This document shows, piece after piece, positions 20,770-31,640 of a DNA stretch of 64,000 nucleotides. The notes under the pieces are model-generated. The model worked only from the letters and a program-made list of their open reading frames with translations. It was not told the origin of the DNA and searched no databases. Numbering within the stretch: position 1 is the first letter of the stretch; each line of letters starts with the position of its first letter. Position numbers and translations under genes: made by a program. Location of the stretch: contig JAOWCC010001608.1 in assembly GCA_030867875.1 (NCBI GenBank), positions 166,909-230,908 on the forward strand. Direction: 5' to 3'. The DNA comes from Actinernus sp. WN-2022. Lineage: Eukaryota > Cnidaria > Anthozoa > Actiniaria > Actinernidae.

Positions 20770-22960
20770 GGGGTAAAATTTGATCCAGCAGAATTCCTCT
20801 ATCTCCCTTAATAATCATGTCAACCCAACGAGATTGGTATCATATTAAAGCTGGGTAGACAGGCTACCTGCATACGTAAACAGCTCTACCAACCTATGCA
20901 AATTGACGGATATATTGCCTTTTTAAAAAATGCTTGACATGGAAATCACAATCGAGTAACTTTGTTATTCGAAGGTGTATGGAAATGAGAGTGGTACCAT
21001 ATGAAAGCGGCAAGTTAGGTGAGCATGCTGAGCTAAAAACAATTGGAAGTTCCTTGGTAAGTTTCCGAGTTACACATCCAAACGTACCAAAAAGTCGTCC
21101 AAATGAGCTGAAAATAGCGGCAAAATGATCATTTTGGGCTAAAATGGGGTCTACGCCCATTTTTATTTCCCCATCAATAATGAACTAAAACGAATGAATA
21201 TGGTATCATAGGAAAGCTGGATAGACAGGCTACGTTAACTAAGAAACAGATTGACCTACTTATGAATATTGACGGAAATATTTAATTTTGAAAAAGTTTT
21301 TTTTTTTAGAAAAAGTGAAAAAACATCTATATTTTGAAACATGAATTTTTTATATTTAACGATACATTTCTAAAGGTATTATTAGTTGTGCGAATAGAGC
21401 GATGATAGCAGAGTACGAATTTCGAAGTTTGTTGTCAAACAAATAAATCGTTGTCTAGCAACAGTAGGGTTTAGTACATAAACTTTGACCAGTATTTGCA
21501 CATAGTTACTCTAAGTATTATAGAACACGAAAACCTGTTTTAGAAAGCTACATTATCAAGGAATACGATGGTGCAATCAGATTTGAAATTGGTTAAAAAT
21601 TGAAGGAGATAAAAAATTTTAACTGGACTTGTTTGAAAAGTTAAAAAATTTTTTTTTTATAACCACCATTTTTTTTACCAGTTCTAGACAGCTACTCGAC
21701 TGCTGAATACTATGGTGCAATCCGTTTTGAAATTGGATGAAAATTGACAGTTATAATTTTTTATATTTCCATTTTTTCACTTCGAGAGTGCCTAAGTTTG
21801 AACATATATTTAGATATGTTCTAGGATGGGCGTTGAAGAGCTAATATGATAGTTAGATTAAGCAAAGATGTAGCTATTAGAATATGGTAGTCTCACGTGA
21901 CCACAACAAACAGTTGCCTAGCAACAGTCGCTCAACTTTGATCAATATTTACACATAGAAGCATTCAAAATATCTGATTTTGATCACCTAGGATTTGAGA
22001 GCTACATTACCCCTTAACACGATGGTGCAATCAGTTTTTAAATTGGATAAAAATTGACGGAGTTAAAAAAATTCGATATCACTTGTTTGACAGTATTTGA
22101 TTTTTTGCGAAAGTTCGAGAGTGCCTTAAACTCAACCAGGCTTTTTTATCTGTTCTAAGATGGTCGTTGAGAATCTAATATGATGGTTGGATTCAGCAAA
22201 GACGAAGCTATTGGAATTTGATGGTCTCACGTCACTACGACAAATGGTTGCCTAGCAACAGTCGCTCAACTTTGATCAATATTTACACATAGAAGCATTC
22301 AAAATATCTGATTTTGATCACCTAGGATTTGAGAGCTACATTACCCCTTACACGATGGTGCAATTAGTTTTGAAATTGAATGAAAATTGGTGGAGTTATA
22401 AATTTTTGAAATGACTGGATTGAGAAATTATTTTTTTTCCATAAATTTTGAACACAAACTTTTAGAAAAAATACCTTTCTAAAATACATTTCACTTTCTA
22501 AAGATATTATTTCATGGTTGGATAGCGCGATCAATGCAGCGTACGAATTTAGCAGTCCCATGTTACACAAACTAATCGTTACCTAGCAACACAGCATGAA
22601 CTTCGATCAATGTTTATACATAGTCACTATAAGTATTTTTGAAAAGTGAAACATGATTTCGATAGCTACGGGATCTCCTAGTACGCTGGTGCAATCCGTT
22701 TTGAAATTTGATGAAAATTCATGGAGTTATAAATTTTTGATTGGACAAGATCGACGTTGGAAAAGTGAAAATAATTGTGTTTTTGTATCGAAAATTGCCG
22801 AAAATCGATTTACTAAAAAAATTCTATCTCTGTCACAATTTAATATTTTGCAATATACTTTGCACGGTTGCATAGAACAGAGTCTCCTGTACATTTCTAG
22901 TATTAGGTTAGGGGGAGGTATGTTGCTTAGTTGTGGAGTTATTTTAGGTCAAACATGACT
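20770..22960 (+). repeat. Mosaic repeat block with 334-bp tandem units
   Basis: The first part repeats the CATATGAAAGC and GCTGGATAGACAGGCTA modules. From about 21,390 there are four units with GTTGYCTAGCAAC, ATATTTACACATAGAAGCAT, GAGCTACATTACCCCTTA and GGTGCAATCAGTTTTGAAAT. Two neighbouring units (21,913 and 22,247) are near-identical at 334-bp offset. Short open frames here are products of the repeat. Confidence 0.75.
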
Positions 22961-24270
22961 CAAAATCAGGTTTTTCGAAGAAAAAAATCTCTATGTCCCT
23001 CTTCAAAACATGAAATTTCAAACGGCCATAGATTGATACCGTTAAGAGATTAACGACGCGCAATGATATTTTTGAATAGCCCTATTTCCGAGCTATCAGA
23101 AGCTCCTTCTAAGTTTTCTCAGAAGTGACGTCATCGCGAGAAATGGTGCCACAAACATGGCTCAAATACGATATTTAACTCAAAATTGTGACGATACCAT
23201 TCATCCAAATCGAAAACTGAATAGAGCAGTGTGTAGCTGGGACCGTGGGCAATCTTTTTGATGGTGCCTAAATCTTCGAGGTTTTGCTGCCTTAGACCCG
23301 TTTCCCTAGAGGTAGTCTCAGAAATTTTATCCTATAGTAACTCAGCCAATATTTGTTCAAACATCATAATTTTTGCATGTCATGTGTCGCCAATGGAGAT
23401 TAGCTGTCATTTCCAGTTTTAGCTCATTTGCATAAAACGTGAATTTATAATCGGAAAATTTCAACTATACAGTGTAGATACCATGATGCATAACGATCTC
23501 TCAAAATCTGATTTGATTTGCATAAAATAAAGGGGTTCAAAACGGTAATTTAAAAAAGCACTAACCCTGAGTTATGATTGACAAATAAAAATGTTGATTA
23601 AAAATCAGGAATTTGTTCAAAACAGTTCATATTTGAATATCCTGTAGTACTCGACAGTAGCCTTCAGCAACATATTTTTCATAGATATTTGCCTCCATTT
23701 TGAATCTATAATTAGTATTTCATTTATTTTCCAATTACATCAACCGATTTGATTCCAACGCCTTTAATTATTGATCCAATTGAACAATATTCATTACACA
23801 TATGGCACATATATGTAGGTAGAACATACTGAAAGATTATCGGTACTGCATTTTACGTTAGGGAGTTATGTACAAAAATGTGAAACACAGTCGACAAAAG
23901 TGGTACAAACTCCAAGTGGTTTTTTCTTTACCAAAAAATGATTCAGTCATATTCCTTTCAGGACAGCTTAGAGCGCTCGCAGAGCGCGTTCTAACGCATA
24001 TGTTTCTAAAAAAATTGGATGAATTTGAAATATAAAAAATATATATATATATACATTATTCTTAAAATTCAACTCCTCATAACTTTAAAACTAAAATTGG
24101 CCTTAATACCAATCAGATACTATTATATAGATATTGATGAGATCTTTCCAATGATCTATACCATTTTGAATTCACGAAAAACCGATTTGGAGTTTGTACC
24201 ACTAGCTAATTTACGTGTTTTTTTTTAAATTAAGGGTGTTCTTCTCATCCAATCAGGTTCTTTTTCCAGT
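22961..24270. other. Unassigned; scattered mosaic words only
   Basis: There is no gene or clear repeat unit. GGTACAAACTCC occurs at 23901 and its complement near 24190. An (AT)n run lies near 24,040. Confidence 0.4.
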
Positions 24271-24757
24271 ATGTTTGTCTCCCAGTGCAATAGAGTAACA
24301 TAGAGCAAACCGCATCGAAATTGGTTAAATATTAACGATTTTGAACTTTTTATTTTTTTTCAATTTCAGTTGAAAATCAAGGTAAAGTATGAAGTCAAAA
24401 CTGTTACTGGGCTTTTTTGGCTCGAAAATATTACCTATAACAAAGCATCAGGTTAGGGATTGCCATATACCAAAATGTTCCTCTCGTCGAGATCTATCAT
24501 CCCTGAGAATAACTATTCGATTTGACCTAATGAAGGGGTGTAGGTTAGAGTTCAATACTTTGGACCCAAACTTTGGGGTCCACGGGAATTGATACAGCTC
24601 CCTTAATTTATACCAAAACCATAAAAACCCTACATATAAATTGAAGCTGGATAAACAGGCTACCTTGACTAACAAACAGATCGAGAAATGGATGGAAACT
24701 CATTGAGGAATTGATGTTTGAACTAAAGTGAAAAAGTGGTACAAACTCCAAAAAAAT
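24271..24757 (+). repeat. Mosaic repeat block, right edge
   Basis: It contains GAAGCTGGATAAACAGGCTA near 24,644 and ends with GTGGTACAAACTCCAAAAAAAT at 24736-24757. It then switches directly into the LINE endonuclease at AGGGTCAA (24758-24765). Confidence 0.7.
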
Positions 24758-24761
24758 AGGG

Positions 24762-25337
24762 TCAATCATGGTTTAGGTCATGATCACTGAAACCTGGTAT
24801 AACTTGGACATCATTTACGAGTGAGGGTTTAGAAGTCAGAATCAGATCAAGAAAATTTGCAGTGGTATCGGTCGTACGAGTGGGTACATCAACGAGCTGA
24901 CTCAGGTGGTAGTCATGCAGGATGTCCAAAAGTAGTTGACAGTGGTGGACATCACGACCGCCAGGTCTAACAGACAGTTGATCCCAATTGATATCAGGTA
25001 GGTTGAAGTCACCAGCTAAAAATATTGCATGGTTTTTTGCCAAGGCTACAATTTTTTCCAGGGATTTACCAAGTTCACACAAGAGAGAGATATCAGTTCC
25101 AGGAGGGCGATAGAAAGATCCGATAAAGGTTGAACAGCTTTCACGAGTATCATGAATTTCTGCCCAGATGATCTCACAATCCGTATCGGCATCGGGATGA
25201 TGAATAACAGTAAGGTTGGATTTAGTTGCTATAAGGACACCACCTCCATGTGAGTTGCGATCTTTACGAGTAACTACATAGTCACTTGAGAAGAGTTCGT
25301 TATTGCTAATTTCTGGGCGAAGATGAGTCTCGGTGCC
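24762..25337 (-). pseudogene. L2/CR1-like AP endonuclease fragment of a LINE
   Basis: A 236-codon frame contains the APE-type endonuclease of a non-LTR retrotransposon: catalytic Glu in TETHL (residue 48), the RKDR..GGGVLIA region, FYRPPGTD, LAGDFNLPDINWD, and SDHD near residue 230. The first 45 residues do not fit the family, so the 5' end is lost. It stops at HDLNHD immediately before the GGTACAAACTCC repeat, leaving no RT. The RT fragment at 7416-9221 begins where this one ends and is on the same strand. The endonuclease would nick target DNA to prime reverse transcription. Confidence 0.85.
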
Positions 25338-25625
25338 ACAAGGCAGGCCGCAGCTGTTGAAACCAGTAAACACCACACGATCTGTGACTGTATATACCTT
25401 TGTTCTCCACGATCCATACACAATCTTGTTACACAATCTCTTTCTGCTCGATCTCTGATGCGTTCTATACAATCATGTTCTGAGCTACATTTATAACAAA
25501 TATCACAGGAACTAAATACCATTATTATAACGTAATTTCTCTAACGTAATGATTTAACCCACGTATTTTACCCATCGCATTCATGTTTCTTCATTCTAGA
25601 ACGAAAGTTACAACTCTATTGTTGT
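25338..25625. other. No recognisable feature
   Basis: Short junction between the LINE fragment and the BEL/Pao fragment; nothing is identified. Confidence 0.4.
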
Positions 25626-26940
25626 CTATACTAACACTGCATTGCGCTTTGGCACATTTCTTGCAGCGCGAATTTCGTTTTCCACACGCATAACTCTTGT
25701 GGGGCACGCGGCTTCATCGCTTCTAACCTCTATGGGGTATAGCTTCTGTACAAGCCTTGACAAACACATAGGTCTACCCTTGACAAGCAAACGCACTCTC
25801 GCTCCTCTTGTCACACCGTCACTGCCCTGTATAAGCTCTTCTACAACTGCCATTTGCCATTGCTTTCACTTCTTACCTTCCTCGAACACTGTCACTACGT
25901 CTCCTATCTGCACTGTTTCTTTACTCTGTCTTACCCTATTTGCGCGATGAAACTCTCTGAGATTAGCTAAATACTTCTTTCTCTATCTCTCCAGAAATGC
26001 GGAAGTCTTGTGCTCAAGTATTTAAACCTTGCACTGCAGTTGTCTTCGCTGCGTACATCGTCCGGTTCTACTATCTCGTCTGGCATGCTGTTAATACGTC
26101 TACCGTAGATTAAGTGTGAGGGCGTTAGTACTTCCTCGTCAATCTCGTTATACTCGTACGTTAGTGGCCTACAAATGTACAGTTAATGGTTGCCTCTACC
26201 TCTACAAGTACTGTGCATAACTCGTCATACGTTAACTTTGCGTTCCCGAGCACTTTCCTTAGGCATTGTTTTACGTTACCTACCATACGCTCGAAAAATT
26301 CTCCCCACCATGGGGCTCGTTCTAAGTTGAACCTCCATTATATTCTCTTGTTAGATAGGTCGGCTCTTACCTCGGGGTGGTCAAACAACCTCTTCAGTGC
26401 CTTTTCCGTTGTGTGAATTTTTTTGGCGTTGTCTGATATCATTAGTGATAAACTTCCTAAGACATCTCCTAAAAGTCGCGGCCGTCAAGTCCTCTACCAG
26501 TTCTAAGTGAATCGCTCTAGTAACGCAACACGAAAACAGCGCGATGTAGGCCTTGTCCATACATGTGCCTCCCGCATTCTTTACAAATAATGGACCTGCA
26601 AAGTCTATCCCTACCTTGGAAAATGGTGGCGCCTCTCTCACTCTGAATTCTGGTAACGCTGCGGTCTGTGGTGCGCCATAGGCTTTGCCGGCCGGTTTTT
26701 TACATATAACGCAACTACCTACAACCTTCTTTACCACCTGTTACCCTTTGGCACCCAGTACTTTGCTCTTACCTCAGCAAGTTTTGCCCTCAGACCACGG
26801 TGTAGCACTCTGTTGTGACACTCCACCATGACTAACTCAGTCAACCTATGCTGTTTTGGTAATATTATTGGCTTTCTGGCCTCCAACGCTAAGTCTGAGT
26901 TTACTAGTCTACCGTGACATCTCACTACGTTACGTCCAAA
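25626..26940 (-). pseudogene. BEL/Pao LTR retrotransposon integrase, degraded
   Basis: Read on the minus strand: the integrase zinc-binding region (ECHNRVLHRGLRAKLAEVRA, KYWVPKG, then CVICKK), the catalytic core start with VGIDFAGPLFV (first Asp), KAYIALFSCCVTRAIHLELV and FRRCLRKF, and the C-terminal domain typical of Pao integrases (VVEELIQGSDGVTRGARVRL). A frame break lies near 26,735 and several more occur between 25,853 and 26,381, so it is not functional. Gag, protease and RT are missing here. Confidence 0.85.
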
Positions 26941-26944
26941 CTCG

Positions 26945-27345
26945 ATAATTGTAATTCCCTACTATACGGCCTCCCGAACTATCTTATACAGAAGTTACAA
27001 TCTGTTCAGAATGCTGCTGCCCGTATCTTAACTTCTTAACTTATTGTAAGAAAAATGATCATATCACACCTGTCCTTAGAGAACTCCACTGGCTACCAGT
27101 AGATAAGTGGATTACATTTAAGTTATTATTGTTAACGTATAAGACACTTAATAACCTAGCTCCTGTCTATCTACAAGAATTATTAACTATATACAAGCCT
27201 ACCCGAACACTCCGATCCTCAGCTGATACATTACGCCTTGTCTGTCCGACTGCCAGACTTAAGTCCTGTGGTCAGCGGGCCTTCCAGGTATCTGCACCTA
27301 CATTATGGAACTCTCTCCCGTTAAATATACGCCAAAGGGGTTTCT
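26945..27345 (+). pseudogene. L2-type LINE RT C-terminal fragment
   Basis: The plus strand reads a decayed RT C-terminus: [11 protein letters not shown], then after a frame break LRELHWLPVDKW, LLTYKTLNNLAPVYLQELL and RAFQVSAPTLWNSLP. These are typical of L2/Rex1-like non-LTR elements. Only the last 130 codons or so remain. Orientation is opposite to the surrounding retroelement pieces. Confidence 0.8.
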
Positions 27346-27415
27346 GGAAAACCCGAATAGCGAATAGCGAATAGTGCGAATAGTGGCGAATAGTGGCGAA
27401 TAGTAAATATAAGTT
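27346..27415. repeat. GCGAATAGT short tandem repeat
   Basis: GCGAATAG(T)(G) repeats five to six times, from AATAGCGAATAGCGAATAGT to GGCGAATAGTGGCGAATAGT. Confidence 0.85.
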
Positions 27416-27529
27416 AAAGATTAATAATTACAGAACGTAAGTCCTTCAACGAGTACGAACCTAGACGAACCTGACGAGAGAATCACACTGTCAACATTCG
27501 CCATTTTGTTTTCCTCGTGTAACTCAGTT

Positions 27530-27985
27530 CTTGTGTTAGTGCGGGTATTCGCACCCAGACATCAAACAGGGAGGGCGAGGGCGAGGGCGAGGGCGAGGGC
27601 GAGGGCGAGGGCGAGGGCGAGGGCGAGGGATGATAGAAGGGAGTGGAGAGGGTATAAATTGTCACAGTTGTACATGTAGTTTTTGTGTTAGTGCGGGTAT
27701 TCGCACCCAGACATCAAACAGGGAGGGTGAGGGAATAGGGATGAGAGAAGGGGGTGGAGAGGGTATAAATTGTCACAGTTGTACATGTAGTTTTGTTTTT
27801 GTGTCAGTGTGGGTATTCGCACAGGAAGGGTGGGGGTGAAGGAATAGGGATGAGTGAAGGGGGTAGAGAGGGTAAAATTATGACAGTTGTTGTTTTTGTG
27901 TTCAAGTGCCGGTATTCGGACGTCAAGCAGGAAGGGTGAGGGAATGGAGATAAGAGAGGAGGGTGGAGGGTAATATTGTTGAAGA
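27530..27985. repeat. G-rich minisatellite with (GGGCGA)n expansion
   Basis: About four units of 90-150 bp each contain GTGCGGGTATTCGCACCCAG, CATCAAACAGGGAGGG, GTGGAGAGGGTATAAATTGT and a TGTTTTTGTGTTAGTG lead. In the first unit a hexamer GAGGGC is expanded about nine times (27573-27627). GTGCGGGTATTCGCAC can form a small hairpin, and the G-runs could form quadruplexes. Confidence 0.85.
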
Positions 27986-28379
27986 AACCATAGGTGCATG
28001 AAAAACTATGTGGAAGATTGAGGCATGGTAGAAATAAAGGGACAAGTGGATTGAAAAAATGCAATAAATGATGTTGGAAGGAGTAAACTATGTTTTTGTA
28101 TAAAGGAGGGAGGAGGACTATCAAGAAGCGGAAGGACTGGATATCTCAGGACAGGGTGAACACTGGGTACACTGTGTGAATTATGAATAAAATAATTGGT
28201 AGAGAAAGCGCCTGGGTCTGTCCCTGTGCAGGACTACAGCACACTGAGTGAGCCTGGACTAAAGGAAAAGCCATGAAAATGAGAAAATTGAAGGAGGAGA
28301 AGCGTGGAAGCAGTGAGCCCGGAGGAAAAATAGATAACTAATTAAATGAAAGCAGTGTATTTTGTTGTTAACTTTTATT
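27986..28379. other. No recognisable feature
   Basis: Purine-rich sequence with no convincing frame or repeat. Confidence 0.4.
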
Positions 28380-28807
28380 TGTTAACTGCCTAATATGCGG
28401 TATCCAATAATCTCGTCTGATAAGTGACATTGTGAGGCCGACTCCCCCTTTTAAGATCAGGAGATGCGCATCTTCCACCATCTTCTTTGTTAACACTCCA
28501 CTGGGCGGTAGATAGATAGGGTAGGTCCCTTAAATCCTTCCTCGACACTCGTAGATTCCTTGGTCATTATCTGTAAGTTGAGCCTCAACTGGTCTTCCTT
28601 GAACTTGTCCGTTACACTGTACCGCTCTTGCTCTCTATCCACCACTTCGCCTGCTTCTCTGTCTCAGCGGCCGTTAGAGGCCCGCCAACTCGTTCTGACT
28701 TCTTATCCTTGCAATTCTGAAAAAAATCGTGTAATCCACGCCATAATTCGGATTGCTCTGGTAAACCCCCTTCGTCACTCCTGAAGTCTGCTGGACTACG
28801 ACAGATA
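28380..28807 (-). pseudogene. BEL/Pao fragment 2: RNase H end to integrase zinc region
   Basis: With frame shifts, the minus strand reads SPADF and SELWRG-like words (end of RNase H), then a GPLTAAE segment, RLNLQIM, and the integrase lead HLLILKGGVGLTMSLIRRDY. All are characteristic of BEL/Pao polyproteins. It is interrupted at 28807 by a Tc1-like element, and the upstream RT/RNase H part resumes at 30597. It differs from the integrase at 25626-26940, so two BEL/Pao copies are present. Confidence 0.7.
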
Positions 28808-30594
28808 CAGTACCGCCTGGAATTATTGAAGAATTTACCGCGGTTTTACCGCGTCCAATGACCGCGGTAATACCGCGGTTTGACCTCAGAATGACCGCAG
28901 TATTACCGCGGTAATACCTCGGTAAAACCGCGGTCAACTGCGGTAATTAGTTGACCGCGGTCACTTATCACGCCGAAATCATTGACTTTAGTGTGAAGAT
29001 GTAGCGATGACTCGGCGTTCTTTTCATTCTTTATTCAACACCGCTCTTAACTTTAGAATCTTTTATTTTCGTTTCATTCAGAACTCAAACGGCGGGTAAA
29101 GAAGCACTCATCGGTGAAACTAAGACTTTAGATTTAGAATCTTTTATTTTCGCTTCATTCAGAACTCAAACCGTGGGTAAAGAAGCACTCATCGGTGAAA
29201 CTAAGACTTTAGAATCTTTTATTTTCGCTTCATTCAGAACTCAAACGGCGGGTAAAGAAGTACTATTCGGTGAAACTAAGACTTTAGAATCTTTTATTTT
29301 CGCTTCATTCAGAACTCAAACGGCGGGTAAAGAAGCACTTATCGGTGAAACTAAGACTTTAGAATCTTTTATTTTCGCTTCATTCCGAACTCAAACGGCG
29401 GGTAGAGAAGCACTCATCGGTGAAACTAAGACTTTAGAATCTTTTATTTTCGCTTCATTCCGAACTCAAACGGCGGGTAAATAAGCACTCATCGGTGAAA
29501 CTAATTAAGACTTTAGAATCTTTAAGATTCTAACCCGCCGTTTAATAGAGTTCTGAATGAACGGCGAAAATAAAAGATTCTAAAAGATTCTCCGCTGAGC
29601 GCAAAACATAACACCAAATAAACTTCTGCTTCAGTGTAGTTTCACATTTACGGCAGATCCTTGTCTTGTTACTAGTATTAAAAGGTTTCGGCAGAAATCA
29701 TTGTAAATGTTTGCGTATTAAAATCTCAACTCTACTGAATTTCCACGTGCAATCAGTCAGGCTTGAACGTGTCAGTCTGAAATTTTACAGAACATCAACA
29801 GAGTTTTGAAGCAACGTTTGTCATATTGAAAGACGTGCAAAAACTTCTATACTCTTACCAGAAAACTTCTACTGGGAAAGTGCAATTCCTTTTGAATTAA
29901 AAGAGCTTTAATGCATCGGATCAGATCAGTCAGTTCGCGTAAATGGAAATTAATTGCGCCCCCGCGGTATTTGTGTCAGAAATGAGACACGCGTCTGGCT
30001 GACAGTTCACGATTGACGGGGACTTTTATTAAGAATCTTGACTTTTTGACGCCTCTGGCACGCAGGTTATTTACCAAAACCATCTTACTGTACGTTTGTA
30101 AAACTGTTTGTCATGAATTCGAATTTGTCACGCGTTAATCCTAGTGAAAGAAAGGTTAAAATACAAAACTGGGCAATGAACACGTACGCGAAATTTCGGA
30201 TCACGATATTTCGATAACCTGGTCCGAATTTTCGTTTGACAATAAACGAAATATCGTCTAAATGTCGCTCGCAGGTTGGCGATATTTCGCCTTGGCATTC
30301 GAATTTTCGCGTATCTGATCAATTCTTCGTCGAAATTTCGAACGAAAAGTTGCCCGTCGAAATTTCGGCGACATTCGTAAGAACAAAGAGCGAAATTCGT
30401 CGAAATACGTTTGCATGACTTTTGCACAATACTACAGTATTGTGTCATGACCGCGGATTGACCGCGGCTTTCATTGCGGTAAAACCTCATTGCGGTAAAA
30501 CCTCGTCCATGGTGCGGTAATACCGCGTCCAATGACCGCGGTATTACCGCGGTTTGACCGCGACCCGATGCTTCAATAATTCCAGGCGGTACTG
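28808..30594. mobile_element. Tc1-like non-autonomous element in BEL/Pao
   Basis: The ends are perfect 24-bp inverted repeats beginning CAGTACCGCCTGGAATTATT (28808 and complement at 30594), flanked by TA on both sides (28806-28807 and 30595-30596). This matches the TA duplication and CAGT start of IS630-Tc1-mariner elements. Both subterminal regions are packed with ACCGCGGT palindromes (about 28,835-28,965 and 30,450-30,560). The 1,787-bp interior has no transposase; it holds a 75-bp minisatellite. BEL/Pao coding sequence continues on each side, so the insertion site is clear. Confidence 0.85.
29028..29520 (+). repeat. 75-bp minisatellite within the Tc1-like element
   Basis: About six units of 75 bp (TTTTATTTTCGCTTCATTCA, GAACTCAAACGGCGGGTAAA, GAAACTAAGACTTTAGAATC). 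As 75 is divisible by three, 29173-29484 stays open and translates to a repeating 25-residue peptide with GETKTLESFIFASFRTQTAG. An inverted half-unit follows at 29515-29595. Coding status is doubtful. Confidence 0.9.
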
Positions 30595-30596
30595 TA

Positions 30597-30925
30597 GCTG
30601 CTGACGTACCTATTACCGAATGCATGAAGATGAAATGGCTTCAACGGGCTCCTTGAAGCTCGCAAGGCTGTGTGGTACTTCAACCTTGTCAGGGAGGCTC
30701 GTCACAAATCTCTGTTGACCTATATTGTCTGACACCTTCTTGTCCCATGGTAGGTGATGATCCCATACGTCACGAAATAGAAGCTTTTTCCACGAGAGTC
30801 ACAGGTGACACTAGACTGAGCAGGTCATACACTGAGGCGAGGTACTGCAGTCTTTCTCTCTTAGTTGTCTCGGTAGGTTTCTCAGGAAAGGCTACAGCTA
30901 TTGTTCCTCTCTTCTTGTTCCATGG
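30597..30925 (-). pseudogene. BEL/Pao fragment 2: RT C-terminus to RNase H start
   Basis: With frame shifts the minus strand reads PWNKKRGTIAVAFPEKP, RLQYLASVYDLLSLVSPVTL, LFRDVWDHHLPWDKKV and VEVPHSL, a typical BEL/Pao RT-to-RNase H boundary. It joins 28380-28807 once the Tc1-like element is removed. Its upstream edge is cut by LINE sequence at about 30925. Confidence 0.75.
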
Positions 30926-31640
30926 GAGCCCAGCATCTTGGTTTTCTCCAGTCGTTCAAATAGAAAATCAGCATTGGTGTCGTACATGTAGCTGGAGTGA
31001 GTTAAAATCCGAGCTACTCGGTTTTGCAGTTTTTGTAGTTTGTTAGAGAAGGTAATATTACAGTTACCCCAGATGACACTGCAGTAATCAAAATGCAGTT
31101 GAACCAGGGCATTGTAAATAAGCTGCAGCGTTGCCAAGGGAACAAATGGTCTGCAACGTTTCAGTGCTCCGATACCAGAAGTAATCTTCTTTGATATTTT
31201 ATCAATGTTTACTAACCAAGATAGATTTTCATCAATAGTAACTCCAAGAGATTTCGAAAAAGTGACGTGCTTTATAGGAGCATCATCAATGACTAGAGAT
31301 GGGGATCTATTAATCTAATAAACATACTTAACTTTTGTCTCGATCCAATTAGCATGAATTCAGTTTTAGATTTATTTAATGTGACATTGTTTGCGATGAG
31401 CCAATCATTTATTTTGGAGAGGTCTTCATTCACAACACAATCAATGTTATCAATATTGTTACTTGCAAAAGTTAAATGCGTGTTGTCAGCATACATACGA
31501 GGCTGACAGTTTGAGAGACAGTTAGGCAGGTCATTTATGTATAAAATGAAAAGTAGAGGTCCAGGGATTGTTCGCTGGGGAATGCCACATGATAATGGTC
31601 GATTGTCTGAGAAAGAAGCATTCACAAAGCATCTTTGATT
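30926..31640 (-). pseudogene. L2-type LINE RT fragment with altered catalytic box
   Basis: The minus strand reads LSCGIPQ, GPLLFILYINDLPNCLSNCQ, then RMYADN where the catalytic motif should be YADD, followed by LNKSKTEFMLIGS. After a stop near 31,293 a second frame gives LVQLHFDYCSVIWGNCNITF and NKLQKLQNRVARIL. The missing second Asp of YADD and the stop show it is dead. Confidence 0.85.

Noticed and set aside
22653..22958. 101-codon open frame in the mosaic block
   Set aside because: It overlaps a repeat unit and has no motif; the equivalent frame is closed in the other units.
27630..28124. Several Pro/Ser-rich or His-rich frames on both strands
   Set aside because: They are products of the G-rich minisatellite.
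29173..29484. 103-codon repeat protein as a real gene
   Set aside because: The frame is open only because the unit is 75 bp. It lies inside a non-autonomous transposon with no promoter or polyadenylation signal seen.
27530..29520. CRISPR array
   Set aside because: The repeats are contiguous minisatellites without regular unique spacers, in a eukaryotic sequence.
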